A stretch of DNA of 64,000 bases from Amycolatopsis japonica (lineage in GTDB: Bacteria > Actinomycetota > Actinomycetes > Mycobacteriales > Pseudonocardiaceae): assembly GCF_000732925.1 (NCBI RefSeq), contig NZ_CP008953.1, positions 2,852,001 to 2,916,000 on the forward strand. The letters run 5' to 3'. The notes beneath the pieces were generated by a model, which worked only from the letters and a program-made list of their open reading frames with translations, ran no database searches and was not told the DNA's origin. Shown one piece after another: positions 10,807 to 19,594 of the stretch. Numbering within the stretch: position 1 is the stretch's first letter; every line of letters starts with the position of its first letter. Made by a program: the position numbers and the translations under genes.

Positions 10807-11766
10807 TCAGCTGGTGATGTCCTTCGTCGCGAACCGGCGGCCTGCGAGGAGGAAGAACACCGTGCCGTACAACGCCGCCGACAACATGCCGTTGGCCATG
10901 TTCGTCCAGTCGATGTCGGTCGAGATCAGATCCATCCACGAGAACGCGAAATGCGTCGGCAGATAGTCCCGCAGCCCTTCGAGCGCGGTGATCTGGTCTA
11001 GGATCTGCGAGACGATCGCGACGATCACCGCACCGCCGACGGCACCCAGCGGGGCGTCGGTGGCGACCGAAAGCAGCATCGCCAGCCCGGCCACCCACGC
11101 CAGCTGCAGGATGATGTAGATCGTCGCCAGCCCCATCGCGATGAGACTGTCGCCGAACGACACCGCGTCCCCGGTCGGGCTGATCGCGTCGCCCGCGCCG
11201 TAGAAGATGACGCCGACCACCAGCGACACCAGCGGCAACAGGATCAACGCGACCGCGGAGAGGATGCCGGAGACGATCGCCTTCTGCCGCAGCACCCGAT
11301 GCCGGGGGACCGGCATCGCGAGCAGGTATTTCAGGCTCGACCACGACGCCTCGCTCGCGATCGTGTCGCCGTAGAACAACGCCACGATCATCGGCAGCAG
11401 GAATGTCCCGGACACGAACAGCGCGAGCACCACGAAGTTCGGCGCGCTCGCGGTGGCGAGGTCGACGAACCCGCCGCTGCGGCGGTTCGGGTTGGCCTGC
11501 CCGATTTCGAACGCGATCACCAGGATGAACGGCAGCAGCGCGACGAAGCCCAGCATCAGCTGGGTCCGCCGCCGTTTGAGCTGCCGCTTCAGTTCGACGC
11601 CCAGCCGCAGTGTCCGGTCGGCGCGGTATCCCGCCACCGCCCCGTCCGGGCCGACCTCGGTCGGTTCGTGCGACGCGACCTCGGTCAGCTCCAGCAGTGC
11701 CGCCGGATCGGTGTGCACGCCGTGATCCGCCCGGGTCGCCGGGCCGGAACCATTGGTCTTACTCAC
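10807..11766 (-). CDS. ABC-2 type transporter permease
   Basis: A 319-aa membrane protein with a 65-residue cytoplasmic N-terminus and six hydrophobic segments (starting LMLGFVALLPFILVIAFEIG), the layout of ABC-2 exporter permeases. It begins with GTG at 11766 and overlaps the end of the upstream ATPase gene by eight bases (the ATPase stop lies inside GTGAGTAA), so the two are translationally coupled and surely form one transporter. The substrate is unknown. The upstream partner is unusual because its ATPase is fused to an extracellular hydrolase. A terminator at 10734-10782 closes the operon. Confidence 0.88.
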   Translation of the reverse strand: MSKTNGSGPATRADHGVHTDPAALLELTEVASHEPTEVGPDGAVAGYRADRTLRLGVELKRQLKRRRTQLMLGFVALLPFILVIAFEIGQANPNRRSGGFVDLATASAPNFVVLALFVSGTFLLPMIVALFYGDTIASEASWSSLKYLLAMPVPRHRVLRQKAIVSGILSAVALILLPLVSLVVGVIFYGAGDAISPTGDAVSFGDSLIAMGLATIYIILQLAWVAGLAMLLSVATDAPLGAVGGAVIVAIVSQILDQITALEGLRDYLPTHFAFSWMDLISTDIDWTNMANGMLSAALYGTVFFLLAGRRFATKDITS

Positions 11767-14668
11767 CCTTCGAGTCCTCTCCGACCAGCTGCAGGAACGC
11801 GTCTTCCAGCCGCCGCCGCGGCCCGGCCTGTTCGACCGCGACCCCGGCACGCACCAGGACGGCGACCGCCTCGGCGCGCGCGAGACCGTCGAGATCCGCG
11901 TGGACCAGTTCCCCGTCGACGTCGACGCCGGAAACGCCGCCGACCTTTCGCAGCGCTTCGGCCGCTTCGGCGGGCTTGTCGACGCGGAACGTCGCCTCGC
12001 CACTGGACGCGGCCAGTTCGCCGACCTCACCCGAGGCGACCAGCATGCCGCGGTGCATCACGACCACGTGCGTACAGGTCTGCTCCACCTCGGCCAGCAG
12101 GTGGCTCGAAACCACCACGGTGCGCCCGGTCGCCGCGTAGCGCTGGAGCACCTCGCGCATCTGGTGGATCTGTGGCGGGTCGAGCCCGTTGGTCGGTTCG
12201 TCGAGCACCATGAGCTCCGGCAGGCCGAGCATCGCCTGGGCGATCGCGAGCCGCTGCCGCATGCCCTGGCTGTAGGTGCGGACCCGCCGGTTCACCGCGT
12301 CGCCGAGCCCGGCGATCTCCAGTGCTTCGGCGAAATGCGCCTTGTCCGCCGGACGTCCCGTGCTCGCCCAGTACAGCTCCAGGTTCTCCTTGCCGGACAG
12401 GTGCGGCAGGAAGCCCGAACCCTCCACAAAGGACCCGATCCGGGACAGCACCGGCGCGCCGGGCGCGATCAGATGGCCGAATACGCGGATGGTGCCCGCG
12501 GTCGGCGTGATGAGGCCCATCAGCATGCGCAGGGTCGTCGTCTTGCCCGCGCCGTTCGGCCCGAGCAGGCCGAGCACCTGGCCGGGTTCGACCCGGAACG
12601 ACAGATCCTTCACCGCGACGAACCCGCCCGCGTAAGCCTTTCGCAGACCTTCGATCACCAGCGGCGTCTTCGCCAGGCTCTCGTCGACGTCGTGCGCGCG
12701 GCGGCGGCGGAACGCGGCGATCACCGTGATCGCGATGCCCGCGAGCAGTGTCCCGGCGATCCCGAGCAGCTGCGCGGTGGGCGCACCCGCGCCGACGGAG
12801 TTGCCGTGGACGACCGGGACGGCGAGCCGTCCACCGTCGGCCAGTCCGATGCGGAACACCGCGGGTTCGACCGGCGTCGCGAACGCCTGGTCCGTCGTGC
12901 CGACGACCAGCCGGAGCGTGTGCCCGGCCTCCAGTGGCCGCACGATGCCCGGCAGGGTCACCGTCACCTCGACCGGGCTGCCGTCGGCGGGCAGGCCGGA
13001 GACACGGAACGGTGCGACGGCGTTGGCCGGAAGCGTGCGGACACCTTCCGAGTTGACGTCGTAGAGCTTCGCGAACAGGACCGCTTCCTTCTGCGGAGCG
13101 GCTGCGGACGGATCCGCGGAGACCTGCAGCCGGACCGTCGAGGAACCGGCCGCGATCGTCTGCGCGTCGAGCGGTGGCGTCGCGAACTGCGCGGCCTGCC
13201 CCGGCGGGTCCAGGCTGAACAGTCCGGAAAGCCGCGACGAGCCCGCCACCGCGCCGTTCAATCCGGGGATCCCGCTCACCGCGGCGGGGTTGCCGCCCGC
13301 GGGCCGGACGACGGGCTGCGCCGGGCCCGCCAAGGCGAACTGGCGTCGCTCGGTGGCGTCGCCCGTCGCTCCCGGGTACGCCGGGGCGCTGACGGTCCGG
13401 ACCGAGGGGGCGCCGTTGGCCCTCAGCGTGCCCTGGATGTCGTAGCTGAACCCGGTGCCGGGATCGGATCCCTGCCCGGTGAGGGAGAACTTGAGGAAGT
13501 CCGCGATCTGCGCGCGCAGTTTCTGTCCGGGCTTCCCGCCGTCGTGGCCACCGGTGTACCAGATCGTGCGGACCTTGCCGCCCGCGGCGGAGATCTGCCG
13601 GGCGGTCGCGTCGGACTGGTCCAAGCCGAACAGTGTGTCGCTTTCGCCCTGCACCAGCAGCGTCGGCACGGTGATCTTGTCCGTCACGGACGCGGGGGAG
13701 ACCCGGCGGAGCAGGTCGACGGTCTTCTGGCTCGCCTTCCCGGTGGTGGCGAGTTCGGTGTAGGCCTGGCAGACCTCGGCGGTGAACCGTCCACAAGGGT
13801 CGGCGGGGCCGGACGGCGGGCGCTGTCCGTTCGGGCCACCGAGCGGCAGCGACTGCGCCGCGGCCCCTGCCGCGCCCGTGCCCTGTGCCGCACCGGATTC
13901 GCTCGTCTCGTCACCGGCCTCGGGCGCGTCGTTGGCGGGGGAGCCGCTCTGCGCCGCGCCGGAACCGGCGGAGAAGAAGATGCCGGCCCAGGACTTCTTG
14001 AAGACGCCGTCCGCGGTGAACGCGCCGGCGGCCGGGGTCGTGGCGTTCGGCGCGGCCGGGGCGGCGGCGTTCGGGAAGAGACCCTGGGCGAGGTCGTTGT
14101 AGGTGATCACCGGCGCGATCGCGTCGACCCGCTTGTCCGTCCCGGCGAGCAGGAGGGAAAGCGCGCCGCCGTACGAAGCACCGGAGACGGCCACCTTCGG
14201 GTCGCCGTTCTCGCTGAGGACCTCGGGCCGCGCGGCCAGGGTGTCGATCAGCTTCCGGGCGTCGGCGACTTCGCGGTCGGGGTCGTTCAGCGCGATCTTC
14301 CCGGTGCTGCGGCCGAAACCGCGCGCGGACCAGGTCAGCACGACGAAGCCCTTGTCGGCGAGTTCGCGGGCTTCGGTGGCGACACTGTTCTTGTCACCGC
14401 CGAAACCGTGGGCGAGCAGCACGGCCGGAGCCGGGGTCCGCTCGGGCAGGTACGTGGTCGTGTCGATCTTGACGACCTCGGACGAGCCCGGGGTTTCGGG
14501 CAGATCGAGGGTCGCGTCCTGGGTTTTGACCGCGGACGGGGCGGGGTCGCTGTTCGTCCACACGACGGCCGCGGCGGCCAGGACCACCACGACCGCGGCG
14601 AGCGCGATGAGCTTCGCGCCTCGCGTGCGAGGGAGCGGGATTCGGGGCACGGAATGACCGTATTTCAC
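11759..14668 (-). CDS. Fusion of an X-Pro dipeptidase-like (S15-type) hydrolase and an ABC-2 ATPase
   Basis: A 969-aa two-part protein if started at the GTG at 14668; an ATG at 14710 would add 14 residues. The N-terminus has a membrane helix (about residues 18-37). An alpha/beta hydrolase with HGFGG, nucleophile motif GASYGG (S165), GESD (D344) and GGHDGG (H375) follows, interrupted by an Ala/Gly/Pro-rich insert, and then a beta-rich S15-like C-terminal domain. A second membrane helix (about 632-653, followed by FRRRR) leads to an ABC ATPase: Walker A GPNGAGKTTT (703-712), signature YSQGMRQR, Walker B LMVLDEPTNGLD. The topology puts the hydrolase outside and the ATPase inside. The permease overlaps the 3' end. 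Confidence 0.88.
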   Translation of the reverse strand: MKYGHSVPRIPLPRTRGAKLIALAAVVVVLAAAAVVWTNSDPAPSAVKTQDATLDLPETPGSSEVVKIDTTTYLPERTPAPAVLLAHGFGGDKNSVATEARELADKGFVVLTWSARGFGRSTGKIALNDPDREVADARKLIDTLAARPEVLSENGDPKVAVSGASYGGALSLLLAGTDKRVDAIAPVITYNDLAQGLFPNAAAPAAPNATTPAAGAFTADGVFKKSWAGIFFSAGSGAAQSGSPANDAPEAGDETSESGAAQGTGAAGAAAQSLPLGGPNGQRPPSGPADPCGRFTAEVCQAYTELATTGKASQKTVDLLRRVSPASVTDKITVPTLLVQGESDTLFGLDQSDATARQISAAGGKVRTIWYTGGHDGGKPGQKLRAQIADFLKFSLTGQGSDPGTGFSYDIQGTLRANGAPSVRTVSAPAYPGATGDATERRQFALAGPAQPVVRPAGGNPAAVSGIPGLNGAVAGSSRLSGLFSLDPPGQAAQFATPPLDAQTIAAGSSTVRLQVSADPSAAAPQKEAVLFAKLYDVNSEGVRTLPANAVAPFRVSGLPADGSPVEVTVTLPGIVRPLEAGHTLRLVVGTTDQAFATPVEPAVFRIGLADGGRLAVPVVHGNSVGAGAPTAQLLGIAGTLLAGIAITVIAAFRRRRAHDVDESLAKTPLVIEGLRKAYAGGFVAVKDLSFRVEPGQVLGLLGPNGAGKTTTLRMLMGLITPTAGTIRVFGHLIAPGAPVLSRIGSFVEGSGFLPHLSGKENLELYWASTGRPADKAHFAEALEIAGLGDAVNRRVRTYSQGMRQRLAIAQAMLGLPELMVLDEPTNGLDPPQIHQMREVLQRYAATGRTVVVSSHLLAEVEQTCTHVVVMHRGMLVASGEVGELAASSGEATFRVDKPAEAAEALRKVGGVSGVDVDGELVHADLDGLARAEAVAVLVRAGVAVEQAGPRRRLEDAFLQLVGEDSKGE

Positions 14669-14802
14669 CGAACCTGAGAGTCGCTCTCCCGGCACACACG
14701 GACCACACAAGTGAGCGGGGTGTGACGGGAGTTACGCCATCATCTTGGTGACAAGGGCAACCTTAACTGGCGTCATGCGTACAGACAGGTCAAACTGGAC
14801 CA

Positions 14803-14934
14803 GCTGTGAGGGGAGTATTCCTTCGCGGCGGTGTCGTCAGCACGGTGGCCTTCGCGGGCCCCCGGCACCGTCGGCCGGTTTCATACCGGCGGAAGAGACC
14901 TCCGGTTAGTTGCTGCTGTGCACTATCCGGAGGG
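14803..14934 (+). promoter_or_regulatory. yybP-ykoY-type (Mn2+) riboswitch controlling terC
   Basis: The leader holds the two family signatures: GAGG followed by GGAGTA (14808-14817), and GGAAGA followed by CCTC (14891-14902). GAGG can pair with CCTC as P1, joining the two ligand-binding loops. CCTCCGG at 14899-14905 is also the exact complement of CCGGAGG at 14927-14933, which is the ribosome site of terC. Forming P1 would therefore free the ribosome site, so a translational ON switch is expected. The family senses Mn2+ and often precedes TerC-type exporters; the mechanism here is inferred. Confidence 0.78.
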
Positions 14935-14942
14935 TTGGTTAC

Positions 14943-15917
14943 ATGTCTGTTCCCCTGTGGCTATGGATCGCCACGGTCGGTGGTCTGCTCGCGCTGATCG
15001 CACTCGACCTGGTCATCGTCGATCGCAAGCCGCATGAGGTCACCACCGGCGAAGCCGCCAGGTGGGTGATCTTCTACGTCGCGGTGGCCGTCGCCTTCGG
15101 CATCGGTGTCTGGGTCTTCGCCGGACACGACCCAGGGGTCCAGTTCTTCACCGGGTACATCACCGAGTACTCGCTGAGCGTGGACAACCTGTTCATCTTC
15201 ATGATCATCATGACGTCGTTCAAGGTGCCCGCGATCCACCAGCACCGCGTGCTGCTGATCGGCATCCTGCTCGCGCTCGCCATGCGCAGCGTGTTCATCG
15301 CCGTGGGCGCCGCGCTGATCGCGCAGTTCGTCTGGGTCTTCTTCCTCTTCGGCGCCGTCCTCATCTGGACCGCGATCAGCATGGTCCGCAACAAGGACGA
15401 AGAAGAGGAGTACGAGGAGAACGCGCTCACCCGCTGGGTGCGCAAGCTCTTCCCGGTCACCGAGGAGTGGCACGGCCACAAGTCCTTCGTGAAGAAGGAC
15501 GGCAAGCGCTGGATCACCCCGATGTTCCTGGTGATCGTCGCCATCGGCAGCGCGGACCTGCTGTTCGCCGTCGACTCGATCCCCGCCATCTTCGGCATCA
15601 CGCAGGAGGCCTTCCTGGTCTTCACCGCCAACGCGTTCGCGCTGATGGGCCTGCGCCAGCTGTACTTCCTGCTCGGTGGCCTGGTCACCAAGCTGGTGTA
15701 CCTGTCCTACGGCCTCGCGGTGATCCTCGCCTTCATCGGCGCCAAGCTGTTCCTGCACGCGCTGCACGAGTACCACGTCGTCCCGGACTGGCTGGACATC
15801 AACAACTGGGTCTCCCTGGGTGTCATCGTCGTGGTCCTGAGCGTGACGACGGTGGCCAGCCTCGCGAAGGCGAAGAAGCTGGAAGCCGCTGAGCAGGAGT
15901 CTTCAATCAGTAGTTAG
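14943..15917 (+). CDS. terC: TerC/Alx family membrane protein (probable Mn2+ exporter)
   Basis: A 324-aa integral membrane protein with the TerC pattern: DLVIVDRKPHEV, EYSLSVDNLFIFMII (acidic metal-coordinating helix), HRVLLIGILLALAMRS, a charged cytoplasmic loop (NKDEEEEYEENALTRW) and a second acidic helix SADLLFAVDSIPAIFGIT. TerC/Alx proteins move Mn2+ out of the cell or help load exported metalloproteins. The ATG at 14943 is nine bases after CCGGAGGG. A yybP-ykoY-type leader upstream supports the manganese link. A terC gene near uvrB is also known in Streptomyces. Its C-terminus EQESSISS ends 30 bp before the next gene. Confidence 0.93.
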   Translation: MSVPLWLWIATVGGLLALIALDLVIVDRKPHEVTTGEAARWVIFYVAVAVAFGIGVWVFAGHDPGVQFFTGYITEYSLSVDNLFIFMIIMTSFKVPAIHQHRVLLIGILLALAMRSVFIAVGAALIAQFVWVFFLFGAVLIWTAISMVRNKDEEEEYEENALTRWVRKLFPVTEEWHGHKSFVKKDGKRWITPMFLVIVAIGSADLLFAVDSIPAIFGITQEAFLVFTANAFALMGLRQLYFLLGGLVTKLVYLSYGLAVILAFIGAKLFLHALHEYHVVPDWLDINNWVSLGVIVVVLSVTTVASLAKAKKLEAAEQESSISS

Positions 15918-15934
15918 AGCTGCTAAGGATCGGG

Positions 15935-15947
15935 TACCGTCGGGGCC
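15935..15947 (+). promoter_or_regulatory. Probable leaderless promoter of the S9 peptidase gene
   Basis: TACCGT at 15935-15940 ends seven bases before the GTG at 15948, with no purine-rich ribosome site between. The -35 region is weak. The gene may also be read through from terC. Confidence 0.35.
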
Positions 15948-17909
15948 GTGCGTCCCGTTGACATCGAAGCCCTGACGGTCCCCGGCATCCTCGCGCTGCA
16001 CGGCGACCTGCTGCTCACCGCGGTGAGCAGGCCTGATCTGAAGACGAACAGCTACCGCTCCGGCCTGCGCAGGGTCGACCTGGGCGGCGGCGGGGAAGGG
16101 CCCTGGACCCACGGGGCCAAGGACTCCGCCCCCGCCGTCTCGCCGGACGGCCGGTGGGTCGCGTTCCTCCGCGCGGGAGAGGGCTCCGGGCGTGCGGCCA
16201 AGCCGCAGGTGCACGTGATGCCCGCGGCCGGCGGCGACGCGAAGCGGATCACCGATCTCCCCCTCGGCGCGGGCGCGCCGGTCTGGGCGCCGGACTCCCG
16301 CCGCATCACGTTCGTCGCCCGCGTGCCGGAAGCCGGCCGCTACGGCACCGAGAACGCGGACGGCGAAACGCCGGAGCCGGGTGAAGAAGCGCCGCGGCAC
16401 ATCAAGAACCTCTTCTACCGCGTCGACGACGCCGGTTTCCTCAACGACCGTCCACAACGTCTGTTCGTCGTGGACACCGCGGCCGCGCTGGATGAGGAAG
16501 CACCCGCCGAGCTCACGCCGCTGACCGACGACCGGGCCGACGTCGACCATCCTTCGTGGACGGTCGACGGCGAGCACGTCCTGTTCACCGCCCCGCGTGA
16601 CTGGGCCGCCGAAGACACCGTCCGCTCGGACGTCTACTCCGTGCCCGCGGGCGGTGGCGAACCCCGGCTGCTGGTCCGGTCCCTGGGCACGGCGGACCGC
16701 CCGGTCGTCGCGCCGGACGGTTCGATCCTCTTCTACGGCACCGAGTTCTCCGGTCAGGAGGAGATCGCGCGCAACACCGGGCTCTGGCAGGCGTCGTGGC
16801 CCTCCGGTGCCGAGCCGTCGGCCCCGCGGCGGCTGACCGACGTCGAGACGGTGGACTGCGACAACGCGGCGAGTGCTCCGGTCGTCGTCGGCGAGGAGGT
16901 CCTCGTCGTGGTCCGCACCCGCGGCGCCGCCGAATTGCGCGCCGTCCCCCTCGACGCCGAACTGGCCGAGCTGAAGACGTTGCGGCACCTGGCGGGCGAG
17001 CGCACCGTGGTGAAGTCCTTCGCCGTCGACGGCGACCGGATCGTCGCGGTGATCGGCACGCCCGAGAGTTCCGGTGACGTCGTGCTGCTGTCGAACGGGG
17101 AGCCGCGTGTGCTCACCGACTACTCGAAGGCGTTGCGGGACACCGGGATCCTGCCGCTGGAGGAGCTGGACACGACCGCTCCCGACTGCTATCCGGTCCA
17201 CGGCTGGATCGTCCGGCCCGAGGACGACGGGCCGCATCCCGTCGTCCTGATGGTCCACGGTGGACCGTTCGCGCCGTACGAATGGAAGGTCTTCGACGAG
17301 GCGCAGGTGCTCGCCGCCGCGGGCTACGCCGTCGTGCTGGGGAACCCGCGCGGTTCCGCAGGCTACGGCGAAAGCCACGGCCGGAGCATCGTCCACGGTT
17401 TCGGCACCGTGGACGCGGACGATCTGCTGGCCTTGCTGGACGAAGCGCTCAAACTGCCCAATCTGGACAGTGACCGCGTCGGCGTGATGGGCGGCTCGTA
17501 CGGCGGCTTCATGACCAGCTGGCTCGCCGCGCACCACGGCGGCCGGTTCCGCGCCGCGTGGAGCGAGCGCGCGGTCAACGCCTGGGACTCGTTCGTCGGC
17601 AGTTCCGACATCGGCTGGTTCTTCGCCGGCGGTTACGTCGGTGACGACCCCGAAGAGCAGCGCAAGCGCAGCCCGTTGACCTACGCGGGGAAGATCGACA
17701 TCCCGTTCATGGTCGTGCACTCCGAGCAGGACTGGCGCTGCCCGCTGGAGCAGGCGCAGCGGATGTACGTGGCCCTGCGGCAGAACGGCGTCGCGGCCGA
17801 GTTCCTGCTGTTCCCCGGCGAGGGACACGAACTCACGCGGTCGGGGCTGCCCCGGCACCGGGTGCAGCGGTTCGACGCCGTGCTTCAGTGGTGGGGCCGA
17901 CACCTCTGA
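15948..17909 (+). CDS. S9 family prolyl oligopeptidase / acylaminoacyl peptidase
   Basis: A 653-aa cytoplasmic serine peptidase. The first 400 residues form a beta-propeller of the kind that limits access to small peptides (repeated PDGRWVAF, WTVDGEHVLF-like blades). The C-terminal alpha/beta hydrolase domain starts near HGWIVRPEDDGPHPVVLMVHGGP and carries the triad S517 in GGSYGG, D595 in HSEQDWRCPLEQA and H627 in GEGHEL. It removes residues or acylated residues from oligopeptides during peptide turnover. The GTG start leaves no room for a signal peptide. It converges with the RES toxin gene across a perfect palindrome. Confidence 0.9.
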   Translation: MRPVDIEALTVPGILALHGDLLLTAVSRPDLKTNSYRSGLRRVDLGGGGEGPWTHGAKDSAPAVSPDGRWVAFLRAGEGSGRAAKPQVHVMPAAGGDAKRITDLPLGAGAPVWAPDSRRITFVARVPEAGRYGTENADGETPEPGEEAPRHIKNLFYRVDDAGFLNDRPQRLFVVDTAAALDEEAPAELTPLTDDRADVDHPSWTVDGEHVLFTAPRDWAAEDTVRSDVYSVPAGGGEPRLLVRSLGTADRPVVAPDGSILFYGTEFSGQEEIARNTGLWQASWPSGAEPSAPRRLTDVETVDCDNAASAPVVVGEEVLVVVRTRGAAELRAVPLDAELAELKTLRHLAGERTVVKSFAVDGDRIVAVIGTPESSGDVVLLSNGEPRVLTDYSKALRDTGILPLEELDTTAPDCYPVHGWIVRPEDDGPHPVVLMVHGGPFAPYEWKVFDEAQVLAAAGYAVVLGNPRGSAGYGESHGRSIVHGFGTVDADDLLALLDEALKLPNLDSDRVGVMGGSYGGFMTSWLAAHHGGRFRAAWSERAVNAWDSFVGSSDIGWFFAGGYVGDDPEEQRKRSPLTYAGKIDIPFMVVHSEQDWRCPLEQAQRMYVALRQNGVAAEFLLFPGEGHELTRSGLPRHRVQRFDAVLQWWGRHL

Positions 17910-17925
17910 TCTCTCGGGTCACCGG

Positions 17926-17982
17926 ATGCCATGAAAGGTCCTTTCCTTGCAAAATTTGCAAGGAAAGGACCTTTCATGGCAT
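17926..17982. terminator. Perfect 57-bp palindrome, bidirectional terminator (repeat copy 1)
   Basis: Two 28-bp arms around a single central A; the left arm begins ATGCCATGAAAGG and ends CTTGCAAA. It fills the gap between two convergent genes (stops at 17909 and 17986). A second copy lies at 53574-53628 in another convergent gap. Short ORFs across it on both strands are a by-product of the palindrome. Confidence 0.8.
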
Positions 17983-17985
17983 CGG

Positions 17986-18642
17986 TCAGCTGAGGAGCGT
18001 GTAGTTCAGTTCTTCGCAGACCCGGCCCAGCGGGACGTCCAGCCCCGGATGGTCGAGGGGGAGCAGCACGTCGGGCGCGACCGGAAGCGAGTTCCCGGCT
18101 GGCGGGTCCCACAGCGCGAGCGCGGGGCCGCCGGAGTCCATGGACGACCGGTACCAGACACCGTCGAGGTCGCCGAACGCGGCGCGGATGGCGCGGGCCC
18201 AGGCCTGGGTGATCTTCTTCGGGCCGCTGGAGATCTCCTGCGAGGCGCCGACGCGGGTCGGCCACAGGCCGGCGAGGTCGAGCAGCCGCAGCGTGCGGGT
18301 CGGCCGGACGACCACCAGCCGGGGGCCGCGGGATTTGCGGTCGACCGTCGACGTGGTCTGGAAGACCTCCGCGATGCTGGTGCGCACGGTGAGCCCGAAG
18401 TACAGGACGCCGTTGCCGGGGTCGGTGACCGGGCGACCGCCGCGACCGGGGGTCTGCGGGTCGAAGCGGCCGTGCGGGAGCGGGCCGCTGTAGCGGAACG
18501 AATTCCACTGCTGGGGGTGGTTGCCGTGCGCGGTGAAGATCCTGACCAGCCTGGTGCCGGGGTGCACCGTCACCACGTCGTTGGTGCGGTGCAGCTCCTT
18601 GACCAGGACAGAGCGTGCGGGCGGCAGGGGGAGCCGGGCCAT
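17986..18642 (-). CDS. RES-domain toxin (probable NAD+-consuming)
   Basis: A 218-aa protein with a RES domain: RLVRIFTA near residue 34 (invariant Arg), GVLYFGLTVRTSIAEVF near 79-94 with the conserved Glu (E92), and WYRSSMDS further on (Ser/Arg). RES toxins such as MbcT and Res degrade NAD+ by phosphorolysis or hydrolysis and are held in check by Xre/MbcA-type partners. The gene upstream on the same strand encodes such a candidate 95 bp away. At 218 residues it is a little longer than the single-domain toxins. Confidence 0.75.
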   Translation of the reverse strand: MARLPLPPARSVLVKELHRTNDVVTVHPGTRLVRIFTAHGNHPQQWNSFRYSGPLPHGRFDPQTPGRGGRPVTDPGNGVLYFGLTVRTSIAEVFQTTSTVDRKSRGPRLVVVRPTRTLRLLDLAGLWPTRVGASQEISSGPKKITQAWARAIRAAFGDLDGVWYRSSMDSGGPALALWDPPAGNSLPVAPDVLLPLDHPGLDVPLGRVCEELNYTLLS

Positions 18643-18737
18643 ACCTCGGGAGTCGTCCGTCCTTGTCGGGTGATCTTGCTCGGTGGGGTCAGCCTACGGC
18701 CTACCCCCGACTGAAATTCCGTCGTCGGGCAAAGATC

Positions 18738-19319
18738 TCAGAACGGCGAGCCCAGCGTGGCCACCAGTCTCGCGACGTGTTCGGGATCGCCGCCCGAAAG
18801 GAGCCATTGGCGCGGGGTGGCGGGATGCTCGTTGATCACCAAGTCGGCCTGCGGGGTGCTCATGAACGCGGCGACGACGAGGGCGGGCTGGTCCTCGGGG
18901 ACGGCACGCAGCACGACCTCCAGGCCGGGCAGCACCCCGGAGCCGGCGAACTGCCAGGCAGGCAACCGCCAGCCCTGGTCCTTCCAGCCGGTGAGCCTGC
19001 CCTCCTTCAGGCGGTGCCGGATACGGCTGTCGTCCACGCCCAGCGTTTTCGCCGCTTCCAGCACGCTGAGCGCCGAATCGGCGAGCACGGCGTGCGCGGC
19101 GACCGTCCGGGCACGGAAGTCCGGCTCGTCCTCGCCACGAGGGGAGAGGTCCAGGCCGACGTCGGTGAGCGCGGCTCGCTGGTCCGCCGAGAAGTAGTGC
19201 GACGGGTCGGGGTTCGGTGGGGTCAGCCTCCGCGCCGCGTCCTCGACGAGGTTCAGGAACTCGTTGGCGTCGACCTTCAGGCCCGCCTTGGCGAGAACGT
19301 TCTCGAGCGCTATCGACAT
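18738..19319 (-). CDS. Xre/MbcA-like antitoxin candidate for the RES toxin
   Basis: A 193-aa soluble protein. Residues about 75-120 look like a helix-turn-helix (ALSVLEAAKTLGVDDSRIRHRLKEGRLTGWKDQGWRLP). The last 45 residues (INEHPATPRQWLLSGGDPEHVARLVATL) resemble the toxin-binding end of Xre/MbcA/ParS antitoxins, where a PxxWL-GGD pattern plugs the RES active site. It is the first gene of a two-gene unit with the RES protein. The family assignment rests on this pattern and the pairing, not on strong identity. Confidence 0.6.
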   Translation of the reverse strand: MSIALENVLAKAGLKVDANEFLNLVEDAARRLTPPNPDPSHYFSADQRAALTDVGLDLSPRGEDEPDFRARTVAAHAVLADSALSVLEAAKTLGVDDSRIRHRLKEGRLTGWKDQGWRLPAWQFAGSGVLPGLEVVLRAVPEDQPALVVAAFMSTPQADLVINEHPATPRQWLLSGGDPEHVARLVATLGSPF

Positions 19320-19480
19320 AGCGCCTAGGGTAACGCGTCTGTGCGGGTTCGTGCGGTCTCATCTCGATTTCGTGGGTGAATTCACCAGAGATGAACACAG
19401 AGCGCACGGAATCAAACACGTGCAGTAGGGAATATCGCCATAGTGTGCCCGGAACGGGCGAGCTTGTCCAGGACTTCGGC

Positions 19481-19509
19481 TTGACAGGTCGTAAGCGGGA
19501 ATTTACCGT
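19481..19509 (+). promoter_or_regulatory. Isolated sigma70-type promoter with no gene behind it
   Basis: TTGACA (19481-19486), 17-bp spacer, TACCGT (19504-19509). It points into the 3' end of the oppositely oriented LacI gene, and the first strong hairpin downstream is at 19595-19626, so it could drive a short RNA of roughly 110 nt. Confidence 0.35.
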
Positions 19510-19594
19510 CCGAAAGGTAAACGATTTCTTCCCACCGCTTCGGAGAACCCGGCTGGTGTGGGGCCGGCTTGGGGGAACAAGGGGGTGGGGCGTT

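Noticed and set aside
11753..14677. A 974-residue plus-strand open frame
   Set aside because: It mirrors the hydrolase-ABC fusion gene, whose minus-strand reading has full catalytic and Walker motifs.
17926..17982. A short peptide start (MKGPFLANFARKGPF) at the palindromes on both strands
   Set aside because: The same peptide appears from each strand of each palindrome because the arms are complementary; no ribosome site goes with it.
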